Positions 15,598 to 24,076 of a stretch of 39,034 bases of DNA are shown one piece after another. Location: positions 1-39,034 of the forward strand of contig JAIRVH010000125.1 of NCBI GenBank assembly GCA_031253985.1, written 5' to 3'. This DNA comes from Sphingobacterium sp. GTDB taxonomy: Bacteria; Bacteroidota; Bacteroidia; Sphingobacteriales; Sphingobacteriaceae. The notes beneath the pieces were generated by a model. The model ran no database searches. It was not told where the DNA came from and worked only from the letters and a program-made list of their open reading frames with translations. How positions within the stretch are numbered: the stretch's first letter is position 1; each line of letters begins with the position of its first letter. Position numbers and translations under genes: made by a program.

Positions 15598-18111
15598 ATG
15601 GAAAGCAGAAGAGAATTCCTTAGAAAGACCCTACTATTTTCGGGAGCAGCAGGTATTGCCAGTTTTATGCCTGCATCAATACAGAAAGCCTTTGCAATCG
15701 ATCCTGATCCGGGAAGTAGTTTTTTGGATGCCGAACATATCGTCATCCTGATGCAGGAGAACCGATCTTTCGATCATACCCTAGGTAGTCTTTCGGGAGT
15801 TCGGGGTTTCAATGATCCACGTTCGATACGTTTGCCGAACGGTTTACCCGTATGGTATCAAACGGATAAAGAGGAAAAAACTTATGCTCCTTTTCGATTA
15901 AATCTGAAGGAGAGCAAGGTAACCTGGATGGGATCTCTTCCGCATAGCCGGGCCAGTCAGGTAGATGCTTTTAATCAAGGCCGTTATGATCATTGGTTGT
16001 TATCAAAACAATCGGGTAATAAACAATATGCGGAGATGCCTTTAACATTGGGGTATTTTACAAGGGAAGATCTACCTTTTCATTATGCGTTAGCGGATGC
16101 TTTCACGGTATGTGATCAGAATTTCTGTTCGGGTATGACAAGTACCACACCGAACCGTTCCTTTTTCTGGACCGGCAAAATTACGGAGATGAAAGCGGGG
16201 CTGCAAAAAGCGAACATTCGGAACGATGACTTTGGTTATGGTAAAATGACCTGGGAAACTTTTCCGGAGCTGCTTGAGAAGAATGGGATAAACTGGCGTT
16301 TCTATCAAAATGAAACAAGTTGCGGGGGTGGGTTTTCCGGACAAGAGCGCGCTTGGTTATCTAATTTTGGCTGTAATCTATTGGAGTTTTTTCAGGCCTA
16401 TCAGGTTAAATTCAAGGATAATTATATCAAAAATTTGGAAGCACAGGTGCGCGATTTGCCTGTACAGATTTCCAAGCTGGAGGAGAAGTCTCCTGCCTCT
16501 GAGGAACAGGCTGAAAAAATACGCGCCGATATCCGTAAAAAAAGTGAGGTGCTCGAGCGCGCAGAGGCTGAACTCAAGGAATTCAATCCAGAAAACTATA
16601 AAAAGCTAAGCGATTTTACGAAATCATTAAATGAACGGGCATTTACGGTAAATAAGGGCGACAATAATTACAGGTCACTGGATACATTGCGTTTTAAGGG
16701 GCAGGGAAAAAAAAGATCACTTGAGGTCCCGAAAGGAGATGTTCTTTATCAATTCAGGAAAGACGTAGACAGCGGTAAATTGCCAGCGGTATCCTGGCTG
16801 GCCGGTCCGCAGAATTTCTCAGATCACCCAAGTGCTCCTTGGTATGGCGCTTGGTACGTATCCGAAGTTTTAGATATCCTAACGAAAAACCCTGAGGTCT
16901 GGAAAAAAACAATTTTTATCATCACTTATGATGAAAATGATGGTTATTACGACCATGTTAAACCGTTTCTTGTCCCCGATTTAAAGAAGAAAGATACGGG
17001 TGCATGCTCTCCCGGGATTGATACGGAGGTGGAAATGGTACGTTTGGAAAATGAGCTAAAGCAGGGAATTCCTAAAAAACAGGCACGTGAGGGTGCCGTA
17101 GGCTTAGGTTTCCGTGTTCCCATGTATATTGCCTCACCTTGGTCGCGAGGCGGCAAGGTATGCTCACAGGTATTTGATCATACTTCTACACTACAATTTT
17201 TAGAATCTTTCTTTAACGGCAAACTGAAGAAGAATATCCATCTGGATAACATCAGTGCATGGCGTCGGACAATCTGTGGCGATCTGACAGCAGCTTTTAC
17301 TCCTTTTACACAGCAAAAAGAACAACTTCCTTTCCTAGATCGGGATGCCTATATCCAAACGATATATAATGCGCAGTTTAAGGATGATCCCCAGGGTTTT
17401 GTCGAGGTCAATGATCTTGAGCTTGCGAAGAAAAATGTGTGGATTCCGGCATTTGACCGCGTACAGGAGCGGGGGATTAGAAGATCATTGCAGTTACCTT
17501 ATTCGCATGATGCGGTGGGCTATGTGCGGGACGGACAGTTTCATCTAGCAATGACTGTAGACACCAAGCTTTTTGGAAAAAGAACTGCCGGTACGGCTTT
17601 CAATGTATATAGTCCGCTGGCGTATCGTGATGAACAAGGACAAAGCGAAACCTATCGTAACTGGAATTTTGCGGTGAAGGCCGGTGATCGTTTGGAATAC
17701 CAATGGGACCTGGCAAAGTTTGAAGGAGATCGTTATGCTTTCGAACTGCATGGACCAAATGGTTTTTATCGTAAATTTTCCGGAGAAAAGGGGACAGCAG
17801 CAATACAGGCCGCGGTAGCTCCGGAGCTTAGGGCACTGACTCAGGCAGCTACAGGAAAATTACAGCTGAAACTAAAGAATAATAGTGACCAGCGGGTAAC
17901 CGTAGCGGTTGAGAGCCTCAACTATGAAAAATATGCCGCAACAAGGGACATCGCTCCTGCCGAGGAAGTTATATTGATCGTGGATATTGAAAAACAAGGG
18001 AATTGGTATGATATTGCAATAAAGCTTCAAGGAGACAACAATCCAATTATTCAGCTCGCCGGGCGATTGGAAACAGGGGTAGAGAGTACAACCGATCCTT
18101 TATTAGCCTAA
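15598..18111 (+). CDS. Phosphocholine-specific phospholipase C, Tat-exported
   Basis: 837-aa secreted phosphoesterase that would cleave phosphatidylcholine or sphingomyelin to phosphocholine. A twin-arginine signal (SRREFLRKT, Arg4-Arg5, hydrophobic stretch, cleavage near AFA) indicates folded export. The catalytic domain shows ILMQENRSFDHTLG near residue 51 and YDENDGYYDHV near 443, both typical of the bacterial non-haemolytic PLC/acid phosphatase AcpA superfamily. The C-terminus (about 620-830) fits two beta-sandwich PLC C-terminal repeats. A lysine/glutamate-rich, probably coiled-coil stretch of about 65 residues (275-340) interrupts the catalytic part. It is transcribed alone; the 20-bp hairpin at 18204-18251 follows. 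Confidence 0.94.
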   Translation: MESRREFLRKTLLFSGAAGIASFMPASIQKAFAIDPDPGSSFLDAEHIVILMQENRSFDHTLGSLSGVRGFNDPRSIRLPNGLPVWYQTDKEEKTYAPFRLNLKESKVTWMGSLPHSRASQVDAFNQGRYDHWLLSKQSGNKQYAEMPLTLGYFTREDLPFHYALADAFTVCDQNFCSGMTSTTPNRSFFWTGKITEMKAGLQKANIRNDDFGYGKMTWETFPELLEKNGINWRFYQNETSCGGGFSGQERAWLSNFGCNLLEFFQAYQVKFKDNYIKNLEAQVRDLPVQISKLEEKSPASEEQAEKIRADIRKKSEVLERAEAELKEFNPENYKKLSDFTKSLNERAFTVNKGDNNYRSLDTLRFKGQGKKRSLEVPKGDVLYQFRKDVDSGKLPAVSWLAGPQNFSDHPSAPWYGAWYVSEVLDILTKNPEVWKKTIFIITYDENDGYYDHVKPFLVPDLKKKDTGACSPGIDTEVEMVRLENELKQGIPKKQAREGAVGLGFRVPMYIASPWSRGGKVCSQVFDHTSTLQFLESFFNGKLKKNIHLDNISAWRRTICGDLTAAFTPFTQQKEQLPFLDRDAYIQTIYNAQFKDDPQGFVEVNDLELAKKNVWIPAFDRVQERGIRRSLQLPYSHDAVGYVRDGQFHLAMTVDTKLFGKRTAGTAFNVYSPLAYRDEQGQSETYRNWNFAVKAGDRLEYQWDLAKFEGDRYAFELHGPNGFYRKFSGEKGTAAIQAAVAPELRALTQAATGKLQLKLKNNSDQRVTVAVESLNYEKYAATRDIAPAEEVILIVDIEKQGNWYDIAIKLQGDNNPIIQLAGRLETGVESTTDPLLA

Positions 18112-18203
18112 TCGCGGCTGTTTCAGTAAGGATAGTTGTCATTTCTTAGGAAGCTCATTATTAAACGTATTATCTTAGGTTGCTGTAAACACATATAGAT
18201 GGA

Positions 18204-18251
18204 ATCCGGAGACTTTATTTATTTAAATCCTAATAAATAGGGTCTCTGGAT
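18204..18251 (+). other. Long hairpin downstream of the phospholipase C gene
   Basis: On the plus strand 18204-18223 pairs with 18232-18251 over 20 bp, including three G-U wobbles, with an 8-nt loop. On the minus strand the wobbles become A-C mismatches, so the structure belongs to plus-strand RNA. It lies 92 bases after the stop codon and lacks an immediate U-tract: a 3' stabiliser or an atypical terminator. Confidence 0.5.
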
Positions 18252-18310
18252 CGCGTGTTTCTATAAAATGACGAGGATACAACTTCGTATCAGCACTGAT
18301 CGTACAGTCG

Positions 18311-19393
18311 TTATTTGTGTTGCTTCTGCTTGGCGAGGTTGTGCTGTATTTTATGTCCCGGTCTTGACCATTTGGGTCTTTCACCAAGATCATGGTAATG
18401 TGCTATCTCCGTGGATATGGTTTCGGGTTGATTTTTTTTCTCAAAAGGCTGCTGTGTTACCAGGCCTAATGTTTTAAACATGTCCATATCTTCGTTGACA
18501 TCGGGATTGGGAGTGGTGAGGAGTTTGTCGCCTGAGAAAATCGAATTGGCTCCTGCGAAAAAGCACAAAGCTTGTCCTTCTATACTCATGTTGGTACGGC
18601 CTGCAGATAAACGAACTTGTGTGGAGGGTAACAGAATTCTTGCCGTAGCGACCATGCGTACCATCTCCCAAATGGATGCGGTTTCCATCGTCTCCATGGG
18701 CGTACCCGCTACAGGGACCAGTGCATTGATGGGTACCGATTCGGGCTGTGGGATGAGTGAAGCAAGCGTAATCAACATGGCAGCGCGATCGGCAATACTT
18801 TCGCCCATTCCAATTATACCACCACTGCATACTGTTATGTTTGTTTTACGTACGTTTTCGATTGTCTGCAGACGATCGTCATAGCTTCTGGTCGAGATAA
18901 TTTCCCGATAGTATTCGGCCGATGAATCGAGATTATGATTGTAGGCGTATAATCCGGCCTCTGAAAGACGTTGTGCCTGGTTTTCGGTCAGCATGCCCAG
19001 TGTACAGCAGACTTCCATATCAAGTTTATTCAGTGTGCGCACCATATCAAGTACATGGTCAAACTCCGGACCATCCTTCACATTGCGCCAGGCGGCGCCC
19101 ATGCAGATCCGTGAGCTACCACCAGCTTTAGCAGCCAAGGCTTGGTCTTTTACCTGATCGATGCTCATCAATCCTTCGGCTTGGACATTGGTATGGTAAC
19201 GTGCTGCCTGTGGACAGTAGGCACAATCTTCTGGACAGCCGCCTGTTTTAATTGAGATCAATGTCGATACCTGTACTTTATTCGGGTTGTGGTATTTTCT
19301 ATGGACTGATGCCGCTTCATAAAGAAGTTCCATCATAGGTTTGTTGTATAAAGCAATGACTTCTTCCTGTGTCCATTTTGGTTTTGTTTCCAT
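18311..19393 (-). CDS. bioB: Biotin synthase
   Basis: 360-aa radical-SAM enzyme inserting sulfur into dethiobiotin, the last step of biotin synthesis. The radical-SAM cluster CPEDCAYC supplies Cys53, Cys57 and Cys60. Further family blocks: YHTNVQAEGLM, AAGAGGSSRICMGAAWR-like AKAGGSSRICMGAAWR, YNHNLDSSAEYY, CSGGIIGMGES, and RLSAGRTNMS near the C-terminus, whose arginine ligates the second cluster. Length is normal. No other biotin genes are next to it. It is divergent from a MocR-like regulator with a 141-base gap, which hints at shared control. No classic BirA operator was recognised. Confidence 0.97.
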   Translation of the reverse strand: METKPKWTQEEVIALYNKPMMELLYEAASVHRKYHNPNKVQVSTLISIKTGGCPEDCAYCPQAARYHTNVQAEGLMSIDQVKDQALAAKAGGSSRICMGAAWRNVKDGPEFDHVLDMVRTLNKLDMEVCCTLGMLTENQAQRLSEAGLYAYNHNLDSSAEYYREIISTRSYDDRLQTIENVRKTNITVCSGGIIGMGESIADRAAMLITLASLIPQPESVPINALVPVAGTPMETMETASIWEMVRMVATARILLPSTQVRLSAGRTNMSIEGQALCFFAGANSIFSGDKLLTTPNPDVNEDMDMFKTLGLVTQQPFEKKNQPETISTEIAHYHDLGERPKWSRPGHKIQHNLAKQKQHK

Positions 19394-19483
19394 ATTATTG
19401 CTAAGTTTTTATTCTAAAACCAGATCTATTTTGCTTAATGACCATTCGGATTTAGTAGTTAAATGCGATTATTTTTATGATGA

Positions 19484-19546
19484 TTGCAAAGATTATAGTT
19501 TAAATGATAACTTTGGTAGTCCGAAATAAATATAATGGGTAGTCCG
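19484..19546 (+). promoter_or_regulatory. MocR-gene promoter with GGTAGTCCG direct repeats
   Basis: TTG (19484-19486), 21 bases, then TAACTTTG (19508-19515), a perfect TAnnTTTG -7 element. GGTAGTCCG occurs at 19515-19523 and 19538-19546, 23 bp apart; the first overlaps the expected transcription start and the second begins three bases after the A of the start codon at 19535. MocR proteins commonly bind direct repeats, so autoregulation is plausible (inference). Confidence 0.6.
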
Positions 19547-21022
19547 GTTAGCATAGGTTTTCATTCTATTATTAAGATAGACCGACGTAAGGAAGAAGCG
19601 GTCTATCTACAGATCGTTTATCAATTTATCCATGCAGTCAAACGAAACCTATTGGAAGATGGGGATCTGTTGCCCGGAAGCCGGAAGATTGCAGCTGAAT
19701 TAAAAGTGCATCGAAAAACCATCGTTGCAGCATTAGCAGAATTGCAGGAGCAGGGCTGGGTGAAAATTTTGCCGAATCGAGGGACTTTTGTGAAGAATCC
19801 CGAAGGTGCGGGAGCTGGGGGATCGACGATTGAAGCATTTAGACAGCCACCTCACCTTGCGCCTTATTCTTTCCGGAAGGAGCTGATATTGGATATGCCT
19901 ATGTTAGAAGCTCCGGAAAAGTATTATTTTACGGATGGAACACCCGATTATAACGTCATTCAGGCCGAGGAGCTTGTCCGTTTTTATGCGTCGATGGTGA
20001 GACGAAAAAAGAAAAGTGATGATTTGCCGACGACGACGGAGGGAAATTTATTTTTTAGGGACCAGCTATGTTACTATCTGAACTTAACCAGGGGATTTCA
20101 TCTTTCCCGGAATTTCCTGTTGCCGATTGCCAGCCGCGAACAGATCTTTTCAATTTTATCCCGATTATTAATTCGGCGTGATGATATTGTGCTGGTTGAG
20201 AATTTAAGTTATTTTCTACCCAATATGATATTTAGTCAGGCAGGAGCCAAACTAAAAACCATTCCGGTAGATGCGGATGGGATGATCGTAGATCGGATCG
20301 GAGATCAGTTTAAGCCCGGAGAGATCCGATGTGTTTATCTCAACACCAGATGTCAATATCCAACGACGGTAAACCTTTGTGAAAAACGGAAAATTCAACT
20401 GTTACAGCTGGCCGAGCATTACGACTTTATCATTATTGAGGATGATGCTGATTTTGAGTCTTCCTTTATCAAAACAAAAGGGGAAACGCTTTTTCGGAAA
20501 AATGCAGGTAATCGGGTGATTTATACAGGTGCTTTCGGAAGTTTCTTAGACCCCGGCTTCCAAATGAATTTTTTGATCGCGCCTCAGGATCTGCTGGATG
20601 AAGGTAAGAAATATCTGAATATCTTCGGGAAGCCGAATTTTATGATTGAGAAAACATTGGGTGAAATTATCCATCAGGGTGATATCTTTCGCTATCAGCG
20701 TAAATTTCAGAAAACAATTGCAGAGCGCAAAGAATTGTTTGCAATGTTGTTACGGCGTTATTTTGAAGATGAAGTTACTTTCACCGTTCCAGAGGCTGGA
20801 ATGGCATTTTGGGTGCAGTTTAAGGCTGTTTTTTCCTTGACTATTTTACAGGAAAAAGCACGAGAAAAAGGATTGTTGATCCCGAGCAATTGCCTTTATC
20901 AAAATAAAGTGGTTACTGCGTTGCGATTGGGTTTTGCACATCTTGACGAACAAAGTATGGCGGATGCAATTTATTTGTTAAGGGCGGCCTATGGGGACTT
21001 GGTGGACAGCTCCACTAGCTGA
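19535..21022 (+). CDS. MocR-like GntR/aminotransferase-fold regulator lacking the PLP lysine
   Basis: 495-aa regulator with an N-terminal GntR winged helix (about 12-85; LLPGSRKIAAELKVHRKTIV, then NRGTFV) fused to a fold-type I aminotransferase-like domain (about 120-490). In MocR proteins such as GabR the PLP lysine lies in GTFSK; here the aligned segment is GAFGS with Ser336. The tyrosine of the EDDYD motif is also changed (EDDAD, Ala305), while the aspartate (Asp303) is kept. It therefore probably does not form a PLP aldimine and may sense something else. Divergent from bioB; its last 8 bases overlap the mepB-like gene tail to tail. Confidence 0.9.
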   Translation: MGSPVSIGFHSIIKIDRRKEEAVYLQIVYQFIHAVKRNLLEDGDLLPGSRKIAAELKVHRKTIVAALAELQEQGWVKILPNRGTFVKNPEGAGAGGSTIEAFRQPPHLAPYSFRKELILDMPMLEAPEKYYFTDGTPDYNVIQAEELVRFYASMVRRKKKSDDLPTTTEGNLFFRDQLCYYLNLTRGFHLSRNFLLPIASREQIFSILSRLLIRRDDIVLVENLSYFLPNMIFSQAGAKLKTIPVDADGMIVDRIGDQFKPGEIRCVYLNTRCQYPTTVNLCEKRKIQLLQLAEHYDFIIIEDDADFESSFIKTKGETLFRKNAGNRVIYTGAFGSFLDPGFQMNFLIAPQDLLDEGKKYLNIFGKPNFMIEKTLGEIIHQGDIFRYQRKFQKTIAERKELFAMLLRRYFEDEVTFTVPEAGMAFWVQFKAVFSLTILQEKAREKGLLIPSNCLYQNKVVTALRLGFAHLDEQSMADAIYLLRAAYGDLVDSSTS

Positions 21023-21524
21023 TTTGTAGGATATGGTTCAATTTGTTTTTGGCTTCTTCATAAGGACCTACAAAATCCACAAAATAGGTGTGCTGCCACT
21101 GTTTACCGTTGTTGGCCTGTTTGTTGGTTGGTATGCTCCAGTCTGGGTAAAGACGGAATCCACGTTTGCCCACTTGACAGCCCGCTGTGAGGATGCAATT
21201 TTCAATTAACGTCTGTTTTGGAAAAACAAAGAGACCGCTATGCTGCTCCTGTTCCACCGAAATAAGGTAGTAATCGAAATGATCATCTGCAGTAAAGGGA
21301 ATGGTTTGACCATCGCTACCGCGTTTCCAAAGAGCAACGAATAGCCCTATTTTTTTTGGTGTTACCTTTGCTTTTCTAAATTTGAAGCGATGGTTGTTAA
21401 ATTGAAAATCAAAACCAAAATAGGCCGCGCCTTCTTGATCTTCGGTTAGCTGTGAGCAATCAAGCGAGAGCATGCTTTCGAGCCGATTCAATGTTTCTCT
21501 GATTATTTGTGCAGGCAGATCCAA
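21015..21524 (-). CDS. MepB-family protein
   Basis: 169-aa protein resembling MepB, the third product of the staphylococcal mepRAB locus, whose biochemical role is not settled. Family-like segments: DQEGAAYFGFDFQFNNHRFKFRKAKVTPKKIGLFVALWKR (residues about 30-69, read in parts) and HFDYYLISVEQEQHSGLFVFPK, and KRGFRLYPDW. The only upstream start without a stop between is TTG at 21524, so TTG is chosen; the next ATG is at residue 18. No MepR or MepA gene is adjacent. It ends inside the last codons of the convergent MocR-like gene. Soluble and cytoplasmic by composition. Confidence 0.82.
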   Translation of the reverse strand: MDLPAQIIRETLNRLESMLSLDCSQLTEDQEGAAYFGFDFQFNNHRFKFRKAKVTPKKIGLFVALWKRGSDGQTIPFTADDHFDYYLISVEQEQHSGLFVFPKQTLIENCILTAGCQVGKRGFRLYPDWSIPTNKQANNGKQWQHTYFVDFVGPYEEAKNKLNHILQIS

Positions 21525-21675
21525 TACTATTTTCTTTTATGTTATTTGTTTTAAAACTGGTGCTTGCGCTCCGGTAAATGGGAGCCGGGATAGCTCAGCA
21601 TCGGATCGTCAAGTTGGCATAAAGATAGGGGAATAATAACTTTTGGGCAAATTGTAGAAATAGCATAGCAATGAA

Positions 21676-21703
21676 AAAGCCCAGCAAAGAATGTCTGGGC
21701 TTT
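21676..21703 (-). terminator. Terminator of the 31-codon mini-gene
   Basis: The stem AAAGCCCAG (21676-21684) / CTGGGCTTT (21695-21703) has a 10-nt loop. Read on the minus strand it ends in U residues (A-run 21674-21678). It lies 43 bases after the mini-gene stop codon and well before the mepB start. Confidence 0.85.
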
Positions 21704-21746
21704 GAGATTATATAAGGGGAATAATACTTGCTTAAAAAGTGAAGAC

Positions 21747-21842
21747 CTAGTCTTCATCGGTGATAATATCATCACCATCCAATTCGAAACCTTCTCCAAG
21801 GAAGGTATGCTCTAGTTCAAATAAATCTGAATCTTTAATCAT
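21747..21842 (-). CDS. 31-residue acidic small protein
   Basis: Open frame of 31 codons from ATG (21842-21840) to TAG (21749-21747). The product starts MIKDSDLFELEHTFLGEG and ends DDIITDED. Twelve of 31 residues are Asp or Glu, only one is Lys, and there is no cysteine. It has no signal peptide or membrane segment. A perfect -7 element TAACTTTG lies about 20 bases upstream of the start codon and an intrinsic terminator 43 bases after the stop, so a transcript of about 180 nt is expected. I do not recognise the protein. It could be a regulatory microprotein, a precursor peptide, or the reading frame of an RNA whose function lies elsewhere. Confidence 0.6.
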   Translation of the reverse strand: MIKDSDLFELEHTFLGEGFELDGDDIITDED

Positions 21843-21862
21843 TTTACTTTGTTTTTGATATT

Positions 21863-21896
21863 CAAAGTTATCACCCTTATTTAAGATAATCATCAA
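21863..21896 (-). promoter_or_regulatory. Promoter of the 31-codon mini-gene
   Basis: On the minus strand TTG (21896-21894), 23 bases, then TAACTTTG (21870-21863), a perfect Bacteroidota -7 element; the spacer is at the long end. The same octamer serves the MocR-like gene at 19508-19515. Confidence 0.55.
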
Positions 21897-21927
21897 TATA
21901 AAATGAAGTTTGTGTTAAGGATAATTA

Positions 21928-23898
21928 TTATATTTTTTTGAGTACGATATCCAATTTTTCTGCCTGGATGATTCTGCTGAAGAACTCTTTTAAATCAAAA
22001 TATTCTTCCGGCATAAATAAGGGTTTGTTTAACTGTGTTGCCGATTCGATAATCAGAACATCCGGCGCTGTATTATTGATTTTGAAAATATATCGGGCAG
22101 CGCGCTCAGGCAGAGCCATACTGATATTTTTTAACTTGCCTTCTGTTGGATAGGAATAGCCTTTTGGCAATTTGATTTCTAAGTAGCTTTCTTCCTGAAC
22201 CAATGAACCAAAGTCAATTGGATAATTCCTCTCTGTTAGATTGAAAGGATTTTTGGACATTTTGGTGTCAATATAAGGATTGAATAGGAGTTGGTCATTT
22301 TGTAGCGTTGCAAAATTTTTAATCTCAATTTCAAATTCTTCGGTCAGCGGTTTATCAAGCGATTCCCGATTAGAAACTTTAAAACTATTGATTTTGATGC
22401 GATTGTTTTCTTCGTCTATTTTTTCGTAGAATTCTTCTTCAGAGTTGCTTCCTTGCATGCGTTCACGCATTTTGGATGCTCCATAACCATTACGCGAGGT
22501 AATCCATTTTCCTTTTAATTCTCCATTTTCCGATAATTCTCCATAGAAGAAATTACTATAAGTCGAAGCAAGATTTGCATCGAGTTTTACCCAGTCGGAT
22601 TCACCTTCTAGGGGAATTGATCTTCCCTGATAGTTAACACATTTCATCGGAATATTTCCGAACATTTCATAAGGGGAGGTGGCATCGAGCAGATAATAGT
22701 TTTCATCTATTTTTACCCGGGCAATGACGTGATTGAACTCTGTTATCGCTGGTGCATAGAGACCTGCATAGCCATTTTCACGTGTAGATAAAATAACAGG
22801 TATGGCATCTAGCTTCGCATAACGTAAGGCATTGACCAGACCCAGATTAATATCGGCGCTATTGCCGGTTCTTTTTTCGATGGCTTCTTTGATATTTTTG
22901 GCGTAGATCGAATGGCGGTTATTCCATTTTATTTGTTTCTGAAAATAAGTATAGAGCCGTACCGCTTTTTCTAAATCGTCTTTTGAATCCTGCAATACAG
23001 GATCAATGAACTCCTTCAATGCCGTTTTTCGTTTTACTTGTCCCCCAAAACTTTCGTCCTGTACAAGCTTATCTCTGACATTTTCCCAAGTGAGCGAGAA
23101 GTCTTTTGTCGGTCCCATTGGAACGCTATACCTGCCGAGTTCGAAGAAGATAATTGATCTGAAATTTTTGGAAGAGGTCATGTAATCTTCGGTATGGAAA
23201 GCTGGTATATTTTCCATGGTATAGGTGGTTTTGCTGCCTAGGACTTCTCCGACTTCAGAATTTAAGCCGGTGTTGTAATTTTCTACCTTCCGATCACTGA
23301 CGGCGAATCCACCTTTTAAATTGGCTTTATAGTGGCAGATCTCGGGAATGCGAGTAACATATTGGCTATAAAGTTTCGGAAGGTCTTCCTGAAATTCCCA
23401 AGCATTTAAGTTAAAGATAAATGGGGATTCCGTACGGTAGCGGTATTCAATAATGGTACCTTCCTGAACCTGCGGTATAGCCGCTTTCGTTATTGCATAG
23501 TTTTCCGAGGAGTTTTCGTTAAAAATATTCGCTTTGGTCATCTCTGTTTCCACTACCTTATCACCCACGAGGTGATAGGATGCTCCCTTGATGTCCATAA
23601 GAACTTCCCGATCATTTCCACTTTTATACAGTGGAATGCTGAAGTTCGCATAGCTATAGGCTTCTTTATTTAAAATTTTAATACGAACATGTTTAAAAAA
23701 TTCAACAACTAAACCTTTGTTTTTATTATAACTGACTTCTGCTGAGCCGTACTCACATAAGACAAAGGCATTTGCTGCCGTATCGATTTTGTCAACATTA
23801 ATGGCAAAATCTTCTTTTTTTAGTTTACCGAACGAAAAATCTTGTGCTTGCAGGTATACACCACTAAGCAGGAGGAGGCCAGTGAAATAACTCTTCAT
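21928..23898 (-). CDS. Exported DUF3857/transglutaminase-like protein
   Basis: 656-aa exported protein. A signal peptide (YFTGLLLLSGVYLQAQ) is followed by a DUF3857 domain (about 50-210), a transglutaminase-like core (about 290-410) and a C-terminal DUF3858-like beta-rich part. In the core, His390 (FNHVIARV) and Asp405 (YYLLDAT) fit the catalytic triad positions, but the cysteine position reads GNSAD, with Ser347. As I recall, GNSA-type sequences are common in Bacteroidota relatives, so it is probably a non-enzymatic or altered member rather than a local mutation. Periplasmic or surface location is likely; function unknown. It is separate from the anti-sigma gene upstream by 178 bases. Confidence 0.9.
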   Translation of the reverse strand: MKSYFTGLLLLSGVYLQAQDFSFGKLKKEDFAINVDKIDTAANAFVLCEYGSAEVSYNKNKGLVVEFFKHVRIKILNKEAYSYANFSIPLYKSGNDREVLMDIKGASYHLVGDKVVETEMTKANIFNENSSENYAITKAAIPQVQEGTIIEYRYRTESPFIFNLNAWEFQEDLPKLYSQYVTRIPEICHYKANLKGGFAVSDRKVENYNTGLNSEVGEVLGSKTTYTMENIPAFHTEDYMTSSKNFRSIIFFELGRYSVPMGPTKDFSLTWENVRDKLVQDESFGGQVKRKTALKEFIDPVLQDSKDDLEKAVRLYTYFQKQIKWNNRHSIYAKNIKEAIEKRTGNSADINLGLVNALRYAKLDAIPVILSTRENGYAGLYAPAITEFNHVIARVKIDENYYLLDATSPYEMFGNIPMKCVNYQGRSIPLEGESDWVKLDANLASTYSNFFYGELSENGELKGKWITSRNGYGASKMRERMQGSNSEEEFYEKIDEENNRIKINSFKVSNRESLDKPLTEEFEIEIKNFATLQNDQLLFNPYIDTKMSKNPFNLTERNYPIDFGSLVQEESYLEIKLPKGYSYPTEGKLKNISMALPERAARYIFKINNTAPDVLIIESATQLNKPLFMPEEYFDLKEFFSRIIQAEKLDIVLKKI

Positions 23899-24076
23899 AA
23901 AAAAACTGTATGGTTAATAATTATAATACTAAAGTATGAAATAATTTTAAATCCAAAACCTTATAAATTAAATTGGCTGAAAAGATAAATGGATCGATCA
24001 ATTGCGACTGCTTAATTGTTCCGATAGTGAGATAAACATGTGTTGCAGTCTGAGGAGGTGCGCAAAGATCGCGTAC

